The notes: generated by a model from the letters alone, not told the origin. A DNA stretch of 64,000 nucleotides from Bremerella sp. JC817 (GCF_040718835.1 NZ_JBFEFG010000281.1:558001-622000), one strand, 5' to 3'. Numbered from the stretch's first letter, positions 19,301 through 28,777 are shown. Made by a program: numbers and translations.

Positions 19301-19863
19301 TCGATACGCATGGCATAAGCGCGGTTCCCCAGGATGGTCGCGCGGCCCACGCCTCGAATACGTTGAATTTCCGGCAGAACGTTGACGCTCACATAGTTGT
19401 ACAGAAAGTTCTGATCGTGATTCGGATCTTTACTGTACACGTTCACGTACATCAGCATGCTCGTCATGTTTTGCATAACGATGATGCCTTCGCGTTCCAC
19501 GATCGGCGGCAGTTGGTTCTTCACCATCTGAATGCGGTTGTTCACATTTAACACCGCAATGTTCGGGTCGGTTCCCGGCTCGAACGTGATCATGATCGTC
19601 GCTTCACCAGCACTGGTGGCAGCTGACGTCATGTAACGCATGTCAGGCACACCGTTGATGGCTCGTTCCAAAATCACGAGCGTCGAGTCAACCAGAATCT
19701 TGGCACTCGCACCCGGAAACGAAACGGAAACCACCACGCTGGGAGGCGCGACAGAAGGGAACTGAGAGATCGGCAAAGCCGTGATGGCTAGCCCACCCAT
19801 GAACAGGATGAGCAGCGAAATCACAATAGCTAGCGCAGGGCGATGTAAGAATTTCGAAAACAT
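16387..19863 (-). CDS. HAE1-family (AcrB-like) RND efflux pump with extra membrane segment pair and His-rich tail
   Basis: Proton-driven inner-membrane exporter of hydrophobic compounds, 1,158 residues against about 1,030-1,050 for AcrB. The relay pair D409-D410 is in GVVVDDAIVVVE, and the N-terminus is typical of HAE1 pumps. Two oddities explain the length. Between the usual transmembrane helices 6 and 7 there is an insert of about 100 residues (about 503-600) containing two further hydrophobic segments (about 529-550 and 569-588). The C-terminus ends in a Gly/His/Asp-rich tail (GHGHDHGHGHA). AGGGAG precedes the ATG by 9 bases. It follows the adaptor gene by 13 bp. Substrate unknown. Confidence 0.92.
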   Translation of the reverse strand: MFSKFLHRPALAIVISLLILFMGGLAITALPISQFPSVAPPSVVVSVSFPGASAKILVDSTLVILERAINGVPDMRYMTSAATSAGEATIMITFEPGTDPNIAVLNVNNRIQMVKNQLPPIVEREGIIVMQNMTSMLMYVNVYSKDPNHDQNFLYNYVSVNVLPEIQRIRGVGRATILGNRAYAMRIELDLDRMRAYNVSSADVMEAVKEQSMIGSPGRLGQATGTTSQTIEYVLTWVGRYNKPEQYENIILRANPNGEILRIKDVAKVDLGSSFYDLYSDIDGDPSASIVLKQIPGSNAAEVIKAVKDKLREIKAESFPPGMDYAISYDVSNFLDASIEKVLHTLFEAFILVSIVVYLFLGDFRSTLIPTLAVPVSLIGTFFFMSMFGMSINLITLFALVLAIGVVVDDAIVVVEAVHAKMHEQHLSPYAATKEVVGEISGAIIAITLVMTSVFIPVTFMPGAVGVFYRQFALTMAMSIVLSGVVALTLTPVLCAMILKPHGYQKQKGLVGLTNRGLKAMAGKQVHIARLLLSIVLGLAVGVGVYFLLHVELIEEVISEQVELTHERTMIVAGIVAVLMIFTFRSVFSGAEPGEKKIRGPLGIFIYYFDRAVEKTISAYVAIVSRIVTRRLVTMVVVGVFSYGILVVNQVLPSGFIPLEDQGVIYGIIQTPPGSTLEYTNKKSHELQAICEEFEEITSVTSLAGYEILTEGRGSNAGTCLINLKPWAKRELTSKELIERLEEKGREISDVKLEFFEPPAVPGFGAAGGFSLCLLDKTNSGDYETFGTVTENFMAELEKRKELKGLFTFFASNYPQYEIIIDNDVAMQKGVSISDAMENLSIVVGSTWEQGFIRFGQFYKVYVQSAPEFRRYPEDLENMFVKNDEGEMVPYSAFMKIEKKQGMNEINRYNLYTTAIIQGAPATGFSSGQAIAAIQEVAKETLPHGYDIGWQGLAYDEANKGNTAIYIFAIVVMFVYLVLVGQYESFLLPLAVIVSLPVGLFGSFLMLKGMGLSNDVYCQIGLVMLVGLLGKNAILIIEFAVQRRHEGLSIKDAAIEGGKLRFRPIVMTSFAFIAGLIPLVRATGPGAIGNQTIGTTAVGGMLMGTLIGVFVIPGLYYLFAKISDGRKLIKDEHDDPLSELFERDESHGHGHDHGHGHA

Positions 19864-19876
19864 GGGTCATATCTCC

Positions 19877-21052
19877 CTATTCCGCGTGGTACTTGAGGTT
19901 GCCAAGAACGTCTTCGGGAGACCTAAATTCGTATTCGATCTTGTCGCCATCGCGCACCTGTCGAATACCTTCGAGGATAATCTTTTCCCCTGCTTTTAAA
20001 CCGTCGGCGAGCACGAAGATGTCTTCCTGCTCGTTCCGAATATCGATTTCGCGTTGATGAACGACCCCTTCGTCATCAACCACAAACGCATACCGCTTCG
20101 CCAGGATCTCGAACGTCGCCCGCTGTGGGATCACTACTGCCCCGGGTAGCGTGCGATGGATTAGGATGGTCCCGGTCTGGCCGTTTCGCAGCAAACCACT
20201 GGGGTTCGGGAAGTCGGCACGGAAGGCGATGTTACCGGTTGTATTGTTGAAGTCGGCTTCGATCGCACCGATTTTCCCAGGTTGCGGGAAGATCTTGCCG
20301 TTAGCCAACTTCAATTCGATTTGCAGATGCTCTTCGCTAGAGCCACTCGAATCGGCGGCGTCCAGATCCGCCTTGTATTCCAGGTAGCGAGATTCCGGCA
20401 CGTTGAAGTAAACCCACATCAGGCTGTTGTCCGAGAAGGTCGTCAGGACGTCCCCTTCTTCGATCAAGCTACCCAGCTGCGTGTGCTGGCGGTCGACGAT
20501 TCCGTCGAAAGGGGCCTTCACGTCGGTGAAGTTCAACTCGGCCTGGGCCAGGGCAACCTTGGCTTTCGCTTTGGCCAATTCGGCTTTCTTCAGTGCCAAT
20601 TCCTGGGGCGAAACAATGCCTTTATCAGCCAGATTTTGCGCGTTTTGCAGCTCGATTTCGGTACGGTTGGCTTCCGCGATTTCCGAGTCCAAGCGTGCCT
20701 GGTAGAGGGTCGGGACGATCTTAAACATCAGATCGCCTTTCTTGACCGCCTGTCCTTCGTTGACACGAATCTCTTCGAGATAACCACCCTCCAGGGCGCG
20801 GACCTCGATATGCTTGCAAGAGTGGATCTGGCAGACGTATTGCTGCGTCGTGATCACATCTTTTTCGATGGGACTGGTCACCAAGATCTTGTGGGCATGA
20901 TGACCCGATCCACCGTGAGACTCTTCATGAGCCTCCGAGTGGGCCTCTTCGTGGCCGTGGGATTCCTCATGCGACTCGGCTGGAGAAGTGCAGCCCACGA
21001 GCGCAACGGAAGCCAGCGCCAACAAAATGGCTGCAGTGGCTGAGAATTTCAT
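19877..21052 (-). CDS. AcrA/MexA-type RND periplasmic adaptor lipoprotein with His-rich N-terminus
   Basis: Membrane-fusion protein of the HAE1 pump, 391 residues. Lipobox LVGC places the lipid on C21. Residues about 27-55 are unusually rich in His, Glu and Ser, followed by a Cys pair (CQIHSCKH), then a biotinyl-lipoyl-like half (LEGGYLEEIRVNEGQAVKKGD), helical hairpin, second lipoyl half (VKAPFDGIVDRQ) and beta-barrel. The His-rich segment pairs with the His-rich tail of its pump, suggesting metal binding on both sides of the membrane. First gene of the operon. Confidence 0.92.
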   Translation of the reverse strand: MKFSATAAILLALASVALVGCTSPAESHEESHGHEEAHSEAHEESHGGSGHHAHKILVTSPIEKDVITTQQYVCQIHSCKHIEVRALEGGYLEEIRVNEGQAVKKGDLMFKIVPTLYQARLDSEIAEANRTEIELQNAQNLADKGIVSPQELALKKAELAKAKAKVALAQAELNFTDVKAPFDGIVDRQHTQLGSLIEEGDVLTTFSDNSLMWVYFNVPESRYLEYKADLDAADSSGSSEEHLQIELKLANGKIFPQPGKIGAIEADFNNTTGNIAFRADFPNPSGLLRNGQTGTILIHRTLPGAVVIPQRATFEILAKRYAFVVDDEGVVHQREIDIRNEQEDIFVLADGLKAGEKIILEGIRQVRDGDKIEYEFRSPEDVLGNLKYHAE

Positions 21053-21747
21053 GTTGTTCTTACCGACCTCTGTAGAGCCAGGAAGACTGGCAAGGAGAGA
21101 TTGAATATAGATCGGTGGGGTTGCATCTATTGTTCCCGAAGGAGCCCTTAGAGAAAACCCGACTCACGCCGATCCACACAGGTTTTGCTTGATTTACAAC
21201 CCATTGGGGGATGTCACAAACAATTCCAGATTTCACACAAAATCAATGGCGGCTCATTTCTAATGGCCTGCGACAGCAATTTAAGGCTCCTTATCGGCAG
21301 CAGCTGTCCACCTTGGTTCCGCTCCCGGTGCCACTCCATCGAAGATCACCCAGGCAGACTCTTCACGTCATACCCAAGGGTGAGAACGAATATTGGCGAC
21401 CTTCGCCCCTTTCAAGTTGCCACAGTGGCAGAACGTTCGCAGGTCGTCTTGAGATGCGTTCGTTCCACCGCCCTACTCGTTCGGGATCCGCAGCGGCGTC
21501 AATGATGGCAATGGCGACGCTTCGAAGGCAGGCACTGCCGGCGAAGTTCCGAGAATTCTAGTTTTGCCTATGGAGTTGTCTATCAGCTGCTTACTGAAGA
21601 TGGTCTTCCCTGCGGCAAGCCGCTCGGCGGAAGACGACTCACACGACACTTCGTACGTAATGGTCGACGCAACTGCTGCAACCGAATGAGCAGCAGAGAC
21701 CTGTGCGTTCTTAGCGGCGACGCCGAACGTGCATTCAGGCAAAACAA
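21053..21747. other. 695-bp intergenic region without a supported gene
   Basis: This holds the presumed promoter of the adaptor-pump operon. A 6-bp dyad with 12-base spacer (ATAGAT 21107-21112, ATCTAT 21125-21130) lies about 55-80 bp upstream of the adaptor start and could bind a regulator. Two frames, 21211-21561 (+) and 21473-21742 (-), are open but have composition and sequence I do not find convincing, and no ribosome-binding site I would rely on. Confidence 0.4.
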
Positions 21748-22773
21748 CTAGAATCCCGCCAGGTCGCGAACGGCAGTCAAATAGCCGAGCGAGAAGCGAT
21801 GATAGCGACCGGCACGCAGCTCGCCGAAGACTTTTGCAACCTGCCGACCGGTCGCTTTAATCTGGAGTCGCGTCCGAAAGTGGTCGGCAGCTTCGTCCAA
21901 ATCGGCCAGGCGTTCGGTCAACACGTCCTCCAGCTCTGGTGCGTCGAGCGTTTGCAGATGCTGTTTGACCTGCGCGAACTGACGAGCCATTTTCTGCAGC
22001 CGCTCGATCTCGCCTGACTTCGTTCCAGCGATCCCTTTCGATCGGAGACTTCTCCCCAGCGGGCCTAAACTCAGCGGAAACCGCGAAGGGCGACGCAATC
22101 CAATCTGCTGACGGGCGTGCACTCGGTAGTCGATCAGGTCGTCATCGATCGCCACGCTCGGCATCCAGGCACTCAGTACGATGGCCATCCAAGCGTCGTG
22201 AACCCAGTCGCGAGGAATCGGGCAAACCGCCTTCAAATAGTCACGTCGAACCGCCATCGCTGCGCCGGTTACCATGCATTGCTTCAGCAAATGTGGGTAA
22301 AGATCGATGGCGGCAACTTGCTTCCCTCCCGGCAATAGTCGCGGCAGCGAATCCCAGGCACGGAAACCGCGTGGATCGCCAGCTTCGTCCACGATCCGGG
22401 CATTCGAGAACGCAAAGCCAGCGTCGGGATGCTGATTCAAGGCCTCCAGCATCCGTTCAACTTTGTCCTGACGCCAACGGTCGTCTTGATCGCACAGAAA
22501 GATCACTGGATGCGAACAGGCCTGCATCGCTTGCTCGAAGTTGGCGGTCGAACCAAGGTTTCGCGGGTTGCGAATCCAACGCACGGCAAACGGAGCCTCG
22601 CGTTGGAAGTCGGCGACGATGTCGGCGGTCGCATCGGTTGAACCATCGTCGCAAATGATCAGTTCGTCCGGAACGATCGTTTGCTGAGCGATACTTTCCA
22701 ACTGGATCGGCAAATACCGCTCGCCGTTGTAGGTGCAGAGTGCGACAGAGGTGTGCAGACGGGGCCCGTTCAT
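21748..22773 (-). CDS. Glycosyltransferase family 2
   Basis: Inverting GT-A glycosyltransferase of 341 residues. I chose the ATG at 22773 (MNGPRLHTS), because the GT2 start motif VALCTYNGERYLPIQLESI follows at once; the frame is open 24 codons further. The nucleotide-binding DDGSTDAT and the DxD-like CDQDD are present, which resembles rhamnosyltransferase-type GT2 enzymes. No strong membrane segments are visible, so it is probably a soluble or peripheral enzyme acting on cell-surface glycans. It stands alone between intergenic regions, with no other glycan gene nearby. Confidence 0.85.
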   Translation of the reverse strand: MNGPRLHTSVALCTYNGERYLPIQLESIAQQTIVPDELIICDDGSTDATADIVADFQREAPFAVRWIRNPRNLGSTANFEQAMQACSHPVIFLCDQDDRWRQDKVERMLEALNQHPDAGFAFSNARIVDEAGDPRGFRAWDSLPRLLPGGKQVAAIDLYPHLLKQCMVTGAAMAVRRDYLKAVCPIPRDWVHDAWMAIVLSAWMPSVAIDDDLIDYRVHARQQIGLRRPSRFPLSLGPLGRSLRSKGIAGTKSGEIERLQKMARQFAQVKQHLQTLDAPELEDVLTERLADLDEAADHFRTRLQIKATGRQVAKVFGELRAGRYHRFSLGYLTAVRDLAGF

Positions 22774-23006
22774 GCGGCGAAGCCTCTGCCGAAAATCGTT
22801 ACCTGGAAACGCCATCCAATAGATTCGCCCCAACCCCAAGGGCAATTCAGGACTTCGACCTCTTCAGCAACCAGCGACATCGCAAACATCTAGACGGCGG
22901 AATGGAAAGACAATCCCACATCGTATGGGACGAATATTAAGATCCGCGCAGCAAACCGCGAATTCTTGATAGAGGGTTCTCCGCCAATCGACCTGAAACC
23001 ACCGTT

Positions 23007-23174
23007 TTAAGACGAACGCGGCTTGTTGTGAGGCGGATCGTCATCTTGCAACATCCGCACGGCAGGAGTTTCCAGATCGTCGTATTGCCCCTGCTTCACC
23101 GACCAGATGAATCCCCAGACGGCCAGGCCAGCCAGCAGTAATGCGATGGGAAGGGCGATGAAAACGACGCTCAT
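23007..23174 (-). CDS. ccoS: CcoS, cbb3 oxidase maturation protein
   Basis: A 55-codon gene read directly from the minus strand. It starts with [16 protein letters not shown], has a single transmembrane helix (about residues 3-24), then the conserved [14 protein letters not shown] segment and a hydrophilic tail. This is the classic CcoS/FixS layout; the protein is needed for cofactor insertion into cbb3 oxidase together with CcoI. Its ATG overlaps the ccoI stop by four bases (ATGA), so the two are coupled. It ends the cbb3 operon. Confidence 0.92.
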   Translation of the reverse strand: MSVVFIALPIALLLAGLAVWGFIWSVKQGQYDDLETPAVRMLQDDDPPHNKPRSS

Positions 23175-25687
23175 GAGACGACCTGTTGCACCTGAAGTTC
23201 GACGGGCTGTTCCTTCGTTGGACGTTGACCGAACGCGCCACTCGATGCCGAAATCGCCAAAACCGACAAAGAACTAATCGGCATCAGGATGGCAGCCACG
23301 ATCGGGTTGATCAAGCCGCACATCGATAGCAAAACGGCGATTCCATTGTACCCTAGCGAAACGGCAAAGCTGCGTCGGATCGCTCGGACCGTCTTTTGCG
23401 AGCCGGTAATGGTCTCAAGGATCGGTAGGGTGCCTGGTCGATTCAGATAGACACTCGCCGCCTTCAAACTGACTTCCGCTCCCCCCTTCACCGCAATCCC
23501 GACCGAGGCCGCGGCCAATGCGGCACTGTCGTTCACGCCGTCGCCGACCATCACCACGGTTTGCGATGGGTTCGACTTCTGAATCTGACGCAACTTGTCC
23601 TCCGGGGATAGTCCTCCCAGGATACGCTGAGGTGCGATCCCGATTGCCTGACCGATCCGCAAAGCCGCTTGTTGATGATCGCCGGATAAGATGCCGACCG
23701 TCCAGCCCTGCTCTTCCAGCGAGGCAATCGTCTGCTTGGCATCGACACGGACACGATCACCCAGAGAGCAGACGGCGACCACCTCGGACTGGCGAGCAAT
23801 CACCACGGCGGTGTCCCCTGCCTCGATCAAACCGGCTAGACGATCTTGAAGCGATTCGCCGATGAACAAGTTGGCCTCGGCGATCAATTGGCTTGATCCG
23901 ACCGAGATCCGTTCGCCATCGATCCATCCCTGCACACCGATGCCGGGAAGAGTTTCGACATCGGTAACGCTGGTCGCAGAGATTCGCTCGTCGGCTGGAA
24001 CTGCCAAATCGCGGACCAGGGCCTCGGCGATGGGATGCACGATCTGGCGTTCTAACGCTTCGACCGCCGGAGCAATACTCGTATCGCCGAAGAACTCGAT
24101 CAGATGCATTCGTCCTTCCGTCAACGTGCCGGTCTTGTCGAGCCAGATCACGCCAGGCCGGGCCAGGTACTCGAACACATCACCCGATTTGACCAAGATC
24201 CCCTTCGCAGCCGCACGTCCCTGGGCGATTGCCACGGTCAGTGGCGTTGCCAATCCTAAGGCACATGGGCAAGCGACAATCAACAAAGCCATCGCGTGAT
24301 TGATGGCAGCTTCGATGCCTAACGGTGCCCAACAAACGATCGTGATCGCTGCCAAGGTCAGGACGACCGCCACGAAGTAACCGCCAATGCGGTTGGCGAA
24401 CTGAACGATCGGAGCCTTGCCACGAACTCCCTCTTCGACTAGTTCAGCGATCTGGCCGAGCCGAGTCTCCGCTCCGATCGACTGAGCTTGAACGATGATC
24501 GGGCTGGCGAGGTTCGTCGCCCCGCTAAGCACGCGATCACCGATCGTCGCCGGGATCCCATTCGACTCGCCAGTTAGAATCGCTTGATCGATCAGCGACG
24601 ATCCATGCATGACAATCCCGTCTACCGGGATGACATCCCCAGCCCGTACATGGATCCAGTCGCCGACGCGAATCGCTTCGAGTGGAACGCACTCGGTCGC
24701 GGCGTCGACATTTGTTTGCAATAGTCGCGTCACCGAACGAGGCAGCATCGACCGCAGCAACGAAATCTGCTGGATCGCTCGACGCTGCTGCACATATTGC
24801 AGATAGCGTCCCACCAATAACAAAAACACCAGCACCGTCAGCGAGTCGAAGTAGATCTCGCCGCGCTGCAAAATCGTGTTCACAAACCCCATTGTGGCGC
24901 CAGCCGCCAAGCCCAAGGCCACCGGCAGATCCATATGCGGAACGCCGGCCCGGACAGCTTGCCAGGCACCTTGAAAGAAAACTCGTCCCGGCCAGACGAG
25001 GCAGACCATCGCCAGGCCTGCACTCGTCCAACGAAAGAGATGGAAGAATTCGCTGTCCATGCCGGTGAACAGCCCAAAGTACAACGCGACAGCAATCAGC
25101 ATCGTGTTACCGGCACATGCCCCGGCCACGGCCAGGCGGATTAATTGACGGCGTGACTCTTGCCGCTGCAAAGCTTCCAGTTCATCTTCGACCACTGGAT
25201 GAGGCGGGTAACCAAGTCGGTCGAGCGTTCGAGCGATCTCTGATAATCCAATCGCGTCGGCCTGCCAGTCGATCGTCGCGGTCGACGTGGTCAGGTTCAT
25301 TCGTGCCGAAACAACACCTGGCAAGAATCGTGGAAGCTTTTCGATCGAGAACACGCAGCTCGCACAAACGACCCCGCCCAAAAGAAACTTCGTACGAACC
25401 AGTCCATCGGCGATCGGCTGACAGTTGGCCTCCTGAAAGCTTTCATGATCAAGGAAGCCATAGTCGTGCCCGCTGAACAACGATGCATCGTTTTCGCTGC
25501 GTCGTTGCTGGATCGAATCGAACAGTTCCTGATCCTCTTGCACGATACGATAAGCTGTCTCGCAGCCGTGGCAGCAGAACTGCTCGTCATGTTCTTTCCG
25601 CACCAGGTGGCCCGGGACGGGCTGGCCGCAGTGGGTACAGGCCACCTGATTGGAGAAAGACTTCGCTTTGATTTGGGCTGTGGTCAT
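23171..25687 (-). CDS. ccoI: CcoI/FixI-type copper-translocating P-type ATPase
   Basis: P1B-type ATPase that moves copper across the membrane for the CuB site of cbb3 oxidase. From the N-terminus: two Cys clusters (C17xxC20 and FCCHGC 38-42), an HMA domain with CASC at 108-111, membrane helices, actuator motif TGES 372-375, the membrane CPC at 473-475, phosphorylation site D517 in DKTGT, and hinge [10 protein letters not shown] near residue 715. At 838 residues it has the length expected for CcoI. It lies 9 bp after the SafE-like gene and overlaps ccoS by 4 bp. The gene neighbourhood separates it clearly from general CopA exporters. Confidence 0.94.
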   Translation of the reverse strand: MTTAQIKAKSFSNQVACTHCGQPVPGHLVRKEHDEQFCCHGCETAYRIVQEDQELFDSIQQRRSENDASLFSGHDYGFLDHESFQEANCQPIADGLVRTKFLLGGVVCASCVFSIEKLPRFLPGVVSARMNLTTSTATIDWQADAIGLSEIARTLDRLGYPPHPVVEDELEALQRQESRRQLIRLAVAGACAGNTMLIAVALYFGLFTGMDSEFFHLFRWTSAGLAMVCLVWPGRVFFQGAWQAVRAGVPHMDLPVALGLAAGATMGFVNTILQRGEIYFDSLTVLVFLLLVGRYLQYVQQRRAIQQISLLRSMLPRSVTRLLQTNVDAATECVPLEAIRVGDWIHVRAGDVIPVDGIVMHGSSLIDQAILTGESNGIPATIGDRVLSGATNLASPIIVQAQSIGAETRLGQIAELVEEGVRGKAPIVQFANRIGGYFVAVVLTLAAITIVCWAPLGIEAAINHAMALLIVACPCALGLATPLTVAIAQGRAAAKGILVKSGDVFEYLARPGVIWLDKTGTLTEGRMHLIEFFGDTSIAPAVEALERQIVHPIAEALVRDLAVPADERISATSVTDVETLPGIGVQGWIDGERISVGSSQLIAEANLFIGESLQDRLAGLIEAGDTAVVIARQSEVVAVCSLGDRVRVDAKQTIASLEEQGWTVGILSGDHQQAALRIGQAIGIAPQRILGGLSPEDKLRQIQKSNPSQTVVMVGDGVNDSAALAAASVGIAVKGGAEVSLKAASVYLNRPGTLPILETITGSQKTVRAIRRSFAVSLGYNGIAVLLSMCGLINPIVAAILMPISSLSVLAISASSGAFGQRPTKEQPVELQVQQVVS

Positions 25688-25696
25688 CGTCGTGCC

Positions 25697-26482
25697 TCAA
25701 TCACACGCCGACTGGCTATGACAACACGGGAGAGGCGTCTGGCTGGCCTTGTTAACAGCCTCGACCGTGTTGATTTGTCCGGCCAGTTCCTGATCGATTG
25801 AATCGAAGACCGCATGGGCCCGGACCGAGATCGTGAAAAACCCGCTGACAATAAGCAGCACCGCCGTTGCCGTCGGAATCCAACGCTTCCAGTGATCGGT
25901 CAGCCAGTGCACGCCAATTTCAAACAACGAGAGCAGCGGCACGGTTCCCATCCAAAACACCACCATCACGCCAGCTCCATGGAGCGGTTGCGAGGTTCCG
26001 AGGGCAATCAACAGGAACGCATACAGCCAGCCACAAGGCAGCAAAGCGGTCACGCCACCAATGGCGACCGACCGCGACATTCCCTGAAAACGCCCACTCA
26101 CACGATACAGCCGCTGCACCAAATTTCCGAGGTAAGTGGGCAGACCAAAGTGAACCGACCCGACTTTCGACAGTCGCAGCAAAGCGATGAACCCGTAGCC
26201 GATCATCACAAATCCGGTGATCCATGCCGCCAGTCGCTGCCATCCCAGGAAGTCGCCTCCCAGATCAACCAGCGAACCTGCCGCGCCGGCGACCGTTCCC
26301 AGCACGACATACGTGAGCAGTCGTCCCAGGTGGTAACCACCGAGCGAGACCAGCGACATCCATTTGCCCTGCGATTCGCCACGACTAGCCAGGATGGCGA
26401 ATGGGCCACACATGCCAACGCAGTGCCCACTGCCGACCAGGCTGGCAGTCAGAATCACCAGAGCAATCGAGATCACCTCCAT
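25697..26482 (-). CDS. TauE/SafE-type membrane protein of the cbb3 cluster
   Basis: A 261-residue protein with about six hydrophobic segments. It starts with the typical GSGHCVGMCGP motif (Cys/His/Met, residues about 18-27) and has LLPCGWLYAFLL in the middle, as in the SafE branch regularly found between ccoH and ccoI. These proteins are thought to help copper supply or oxidase assembly, though the mechanism is not settled. The C-terminus adds a Cys/His cluster (LPCCHSQSAC) that may bind metal. It is separated from ccoH by 3 bp and from ccoI by 9 bp. Confidence 0.87.
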   Translation of the reverse strand: MEVISIALVILTASLVGSGHCVGMCGPFAILASRGESQGKWMSLVSLGGYHLGRLLTYVVLGTVAGAAGSLVDLGGDFLGWQRLAAWITGFVMIGYGFIALLRLSKVGSVHFGLPTYLGNLVQRLYRVSGRFQGMSRSVAIGGVTALLPCGWLYAFLLIALGTSQPLHGAGVMVVFWMGTVPLLSLFEIGVHWLTDHWKRWIPTATAVLLIVSGFFTISVRAHAVFDSIDQELAGQINTVEAVNKASQTPLPCCHSQSACD

Positions 26483-26485
26483 GGA

Positions 26486-26728
26486 CTACGACTCCTTGAT
26501 TACCGACGTCGCGTGAAGCTCGTCGTAATGCAACGCCTTTTGGTAATAGTCCGGCACGATGTCGTTCGAGTGCGAATTGGTCGCGATGATCGCTGCCGTC
26601 ACCGACATCACGATCTGTAGCACCAACAGGCCAACGATCATTCCCACCCACACCAGGTGCGACCACTGTTCTTTCCAAACTTCGTCGGAATCCTCAGCGG
26701 TCGGTTCTAAGGACCGAATATTTGACAT
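26486..26728 (-). CDS. ccoH: Short CcoH/FixH-like protein
   Basis: An 80-residue protein with one transmembrane helix (about 27-50) followed by DIVPDYYQKALHYDE, the signature found after the membrane helix of CcoH/FixH. Standard FixH proteins continue for some 80-100 residues with an exported domain; here the gene stops about 15 residues after the signature, so only the membrane part remains. Its start overlaps ccoG by 22 bp and the SafE-like gene follows after 3 bp. The role, stabilising oxidase assembly intermediates, is assumed from the family and position. Confidence 0.78.
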   Translation of the reverse strand: MSNIRSLEPTAEDSDEVWKEQWSHLVWVGMIVGLLVLQIVMSVTAAIIATNSHSNDIVPDYYQKALHYDELHATSVIKES

Positions 26729-28107
26729 TGGATGCTCCGTTCGTCTTGGGTCTTTTCGCTAGTTATTTTGAGCGTGGCCGGAATCTTGCCGACCACGAAA
26801 TCTTTCCGATCCGCGATCACCACGAACGAGATCGTTTCCGAAGCTCCTGCGGCGATCGTGGTGGGGCCATTCCCATCCAACTGCAGGATGTTCGGCTCGA
26901 GCGCCATCTGAAATGTGTCCTCTTCTTCCAGACGATTCACCAGCTTCACCTGCAATCGGTTTTCGATCAGTCCGGCATCATTCACCGCGTAAGGCAAGCC
27001 AAACCCGCGAATCAGGGTCACATCGAACGACTTCTTGTTGATGATGTTGTAGGCCAGGATCGAAACAACGATCGCCAGCAGTGTGGGATAGATGAAAACG
27101 CGTGGCCGCAGGTATCGCTGCACGCCCGTCTCGATCGCCTCTTGGCTCGAATAACGAATCAGGCCGGTCGGCTTGTTGATGCGCGTCATAATCTCGTCGC
27201 AGGCGTCAACGCACTGGGTGCAGTGGACACATTCCATCTGCAGCCCATCGCGGATATCGATCCCGGTGGGACAGGTTCGCAAGCACAACTTGCAATCGAT
27301 GCAGTCGCCTTGCGGCTCTTCCACGATTGGCAACTCTTGCCCTTGCCCTTGCCCTTGCTTTCGCTTGCCGCGGGGTTCGCCTCGGATGTGGTCGTAAGTA
27401 ACAATCAGCGAATTGCGATCGAGAAGCACCGATTGCAAGCGTCCATAGGGACATGCAATCAAGCACAGTTGCTCGCGGAAAAACACGAAGTCAAACATCA
27501 TCAGGCCGGTCGTCAGAGCCATCACGATGAATGGTCCAGGATGCTCGAACGGCGATTGAGTCACCCATTGGCGAAGCCGATCGGTTCCGACAAAGTACGC
27601 CAGAAACGTATGGGCCAACGCCATCGACAGCACCAGGTAGATCGCGTACATCGCGATCTTGCGATAGGCCGGCACGCTTTTGCTGGGAACGCCGCCGCGG
27701 CCAGAGGTTCCCATGAAAAACCGTTCGATCGGGCGATAAACGAACTCCAGGTAAACAGTCTGCGGGCAAGCCCATCCGCACCACACGCGTCCCAGTAGCG
27801 CCGTCAGCAGGAAGATGGTCAGAAAGACACTGATCATCAACAACGCCAACAGCAACGTATCGCTCGGCAAAAACGTGTAGCCGAAAATCGTGAACTGACG
27901 TTCCGTGATATCCAGCAGCACAAGCGGCTTGTTATTCAGTCGCACATGCGGGATCGCCACGAAGATGGCAATCAACGCGAAGCCGACAATCCGGCGAGCA
28001 TGCCAGAACTTCCCCAGCGAAACTCGCGGGAAGAGCCAACGGCGCGAACCGTCCGACTCTAAAGTGGAAAGCACATGCTCGTCAGGGGTTAACAGTTCGT
28101 CGCTCAT
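26707..28107 (-). CDS. ccoG: CcoG/FixG-type polyferredoxin, cbb3 accessory protein
   Basis: Membrane-bound iron-sulfur protein of 466 residues, a copper(II) reductase in characterised relatives. It has several transmembrane helices in the N-terminal half (including FALIAIFVAIPHVRL), the conserved RVWCGWACPQTVYLE segment, and two [4Fe-4S] ferredoxin motifs, CIDCKLCLRTCP and CVHCTQCVDACDEIM, around residues 260-305. The C-terminal domain is the Ig-like FixG domain. It follows ccoP by 22 bp and overlaps ccoH by 22 bp. Confidence 0.94.
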   Translation of the reverse strand: MSDELLTPDEHVLSTLESDGSRRWLFPRVSLGKFWHARRIVGFALIAIFVAIPHVRLNNKPLVLLDITERQFTIFGYTFLPSDTLLLALLMISVFLTIFLLTALLGRVWCGWACPQTVYLEFVYRPIERFFMGTSGRGGVPSKSVPAYRKIAMYAIYLVLSMALAHTFLAYFVGTDRLRQWVTQSPFEHPGPFIVMALTTGLMMFDFVFFREQLCLIACPYGRLQSVLLDRNSLIVTYDHIRGEPRGKRKQGQGQGQELPIVEEPQGDCIDCKLCLRTCPTGIDIRDGLQMECVHCTQCVDACDEIMTRINKPTGLIRYSSQEAIETGVQRYLRPRVFIYPTLLAIVVSILAYNIINKKSFDVTLIRGFGLPYAVNDAGLIENRLQVKLVNRLEEEDTFQMALEPNILQLDGNGPTTIAAGASETISFVVIADRKDFVVGKIPATLKITSEKTQDERSIQCQIFGP

Positions 28108-28129
28108 GACTGGTTACCGATTGGCTGGG

Positions 28130-28777
28130 CTATTCAGACGGGGCTGCTTCGCTTGGCGCATCGAGGTCTGAAATCACGTGGGTTTCGCCTGCGATCGGAC
28201 GAAGGCCCTTTCCTGCAGGATTGCTCCCCTTCAGCGAAAGCAAATAGGACGAGACCAGAATGATCTCTTGCGGCTCCAGCTTGCCGCGCCACGCAGGCAT
28301 GGCGTTACCATTGGCACCGTTTTCAATCACTCGATAGAGGTCTTCCACCTTCTTGATGTTCTTCCAATGTTCGTCGGTCAGGTTCGGTCCGACGCGTCCC
28401 TCGGCATCGTTACCATGGCATGACGTGCAGTTTGCTTGAAAGACGTTCTTGCCGACCGGCAGCCATTCAGGGTCGGTCGAAAACCGCAGGATCGTCTCGC
28501 GATCAGGCTTGATCTCGCCCAAGGTCGAGAAACGCTCTTTCAAGTTGGCGGCCAGGGCCCGGTCGTAAGCCGCGATGACCGAACGTCCCGGGGTCAGACC
28601 GTTTTCGTAATAGACCCAGTAAAACACGGCGTAGATGATCGTGCCGACAAAAATCGCCTTCCACCAACCCGGCATCGGATTGTCGAATTCCTGAATGCCG
28701 TCGTAACTGTGGCCGGTCAACGGATCGTCTGGAATGTGGCCGTCAGCGGTCGAGTTTGGTTTTTCAGTCGAGTTCAT
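28130..28777 (-). CDS. ccoP: CcoP-like subunit III of cbb3 oxidase, single haem c
   Basis: Membrane-anchored c-type cytochrome feeding electrons to the oxidase, 215 residues. After the N-terminal PMPGWWKAIFVGTIIYAVFYW helix region there is one haem-c motif, C117-T-S-C120-H121, with a Met ligand candidate in NAMPAWRGKL. Classical proteobacterial CcoP is about 300 residues with two haems c; this protein has one. Its ATG overlaps the ccoQ stop by four bases. The start agrees with that coupling. Confidence 0.92.
   Translation of the reverse strand: MNSTEKPNSTADGHIPDDPLTGHSYDGIQEFDNPMPGWWKAIFVGTIIYAVFYWVYYENGLTPGRSVIAAYDRALAANLKERFSTLGEIKPDRETILRFSTDPEWLPVGKNVFQANCTSCHGNDAEGRVGPNLTDEHWKNIKKVEDLYRVIENGANGNAMPAWRGKLEPQEIILVSSYLLSLKGSNPAGKGLRPIAGETHVISDLDAPSEAAPSE

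Noticed and set aside
21211..21742. Two overlapping frames on opposite strands in the region upstream of the RND adaptor operon
   Set aside because: Low-complexity or basic translations, no family, no convincing ribosome-binding site; kept only as an unassigned intergenic region.
26722..27798. Plus-strand ORF (358 codons) opposite ccoG
   Set aside because: Antisense to the ferredoxin-motif region of ccoG; no coding character of its own.
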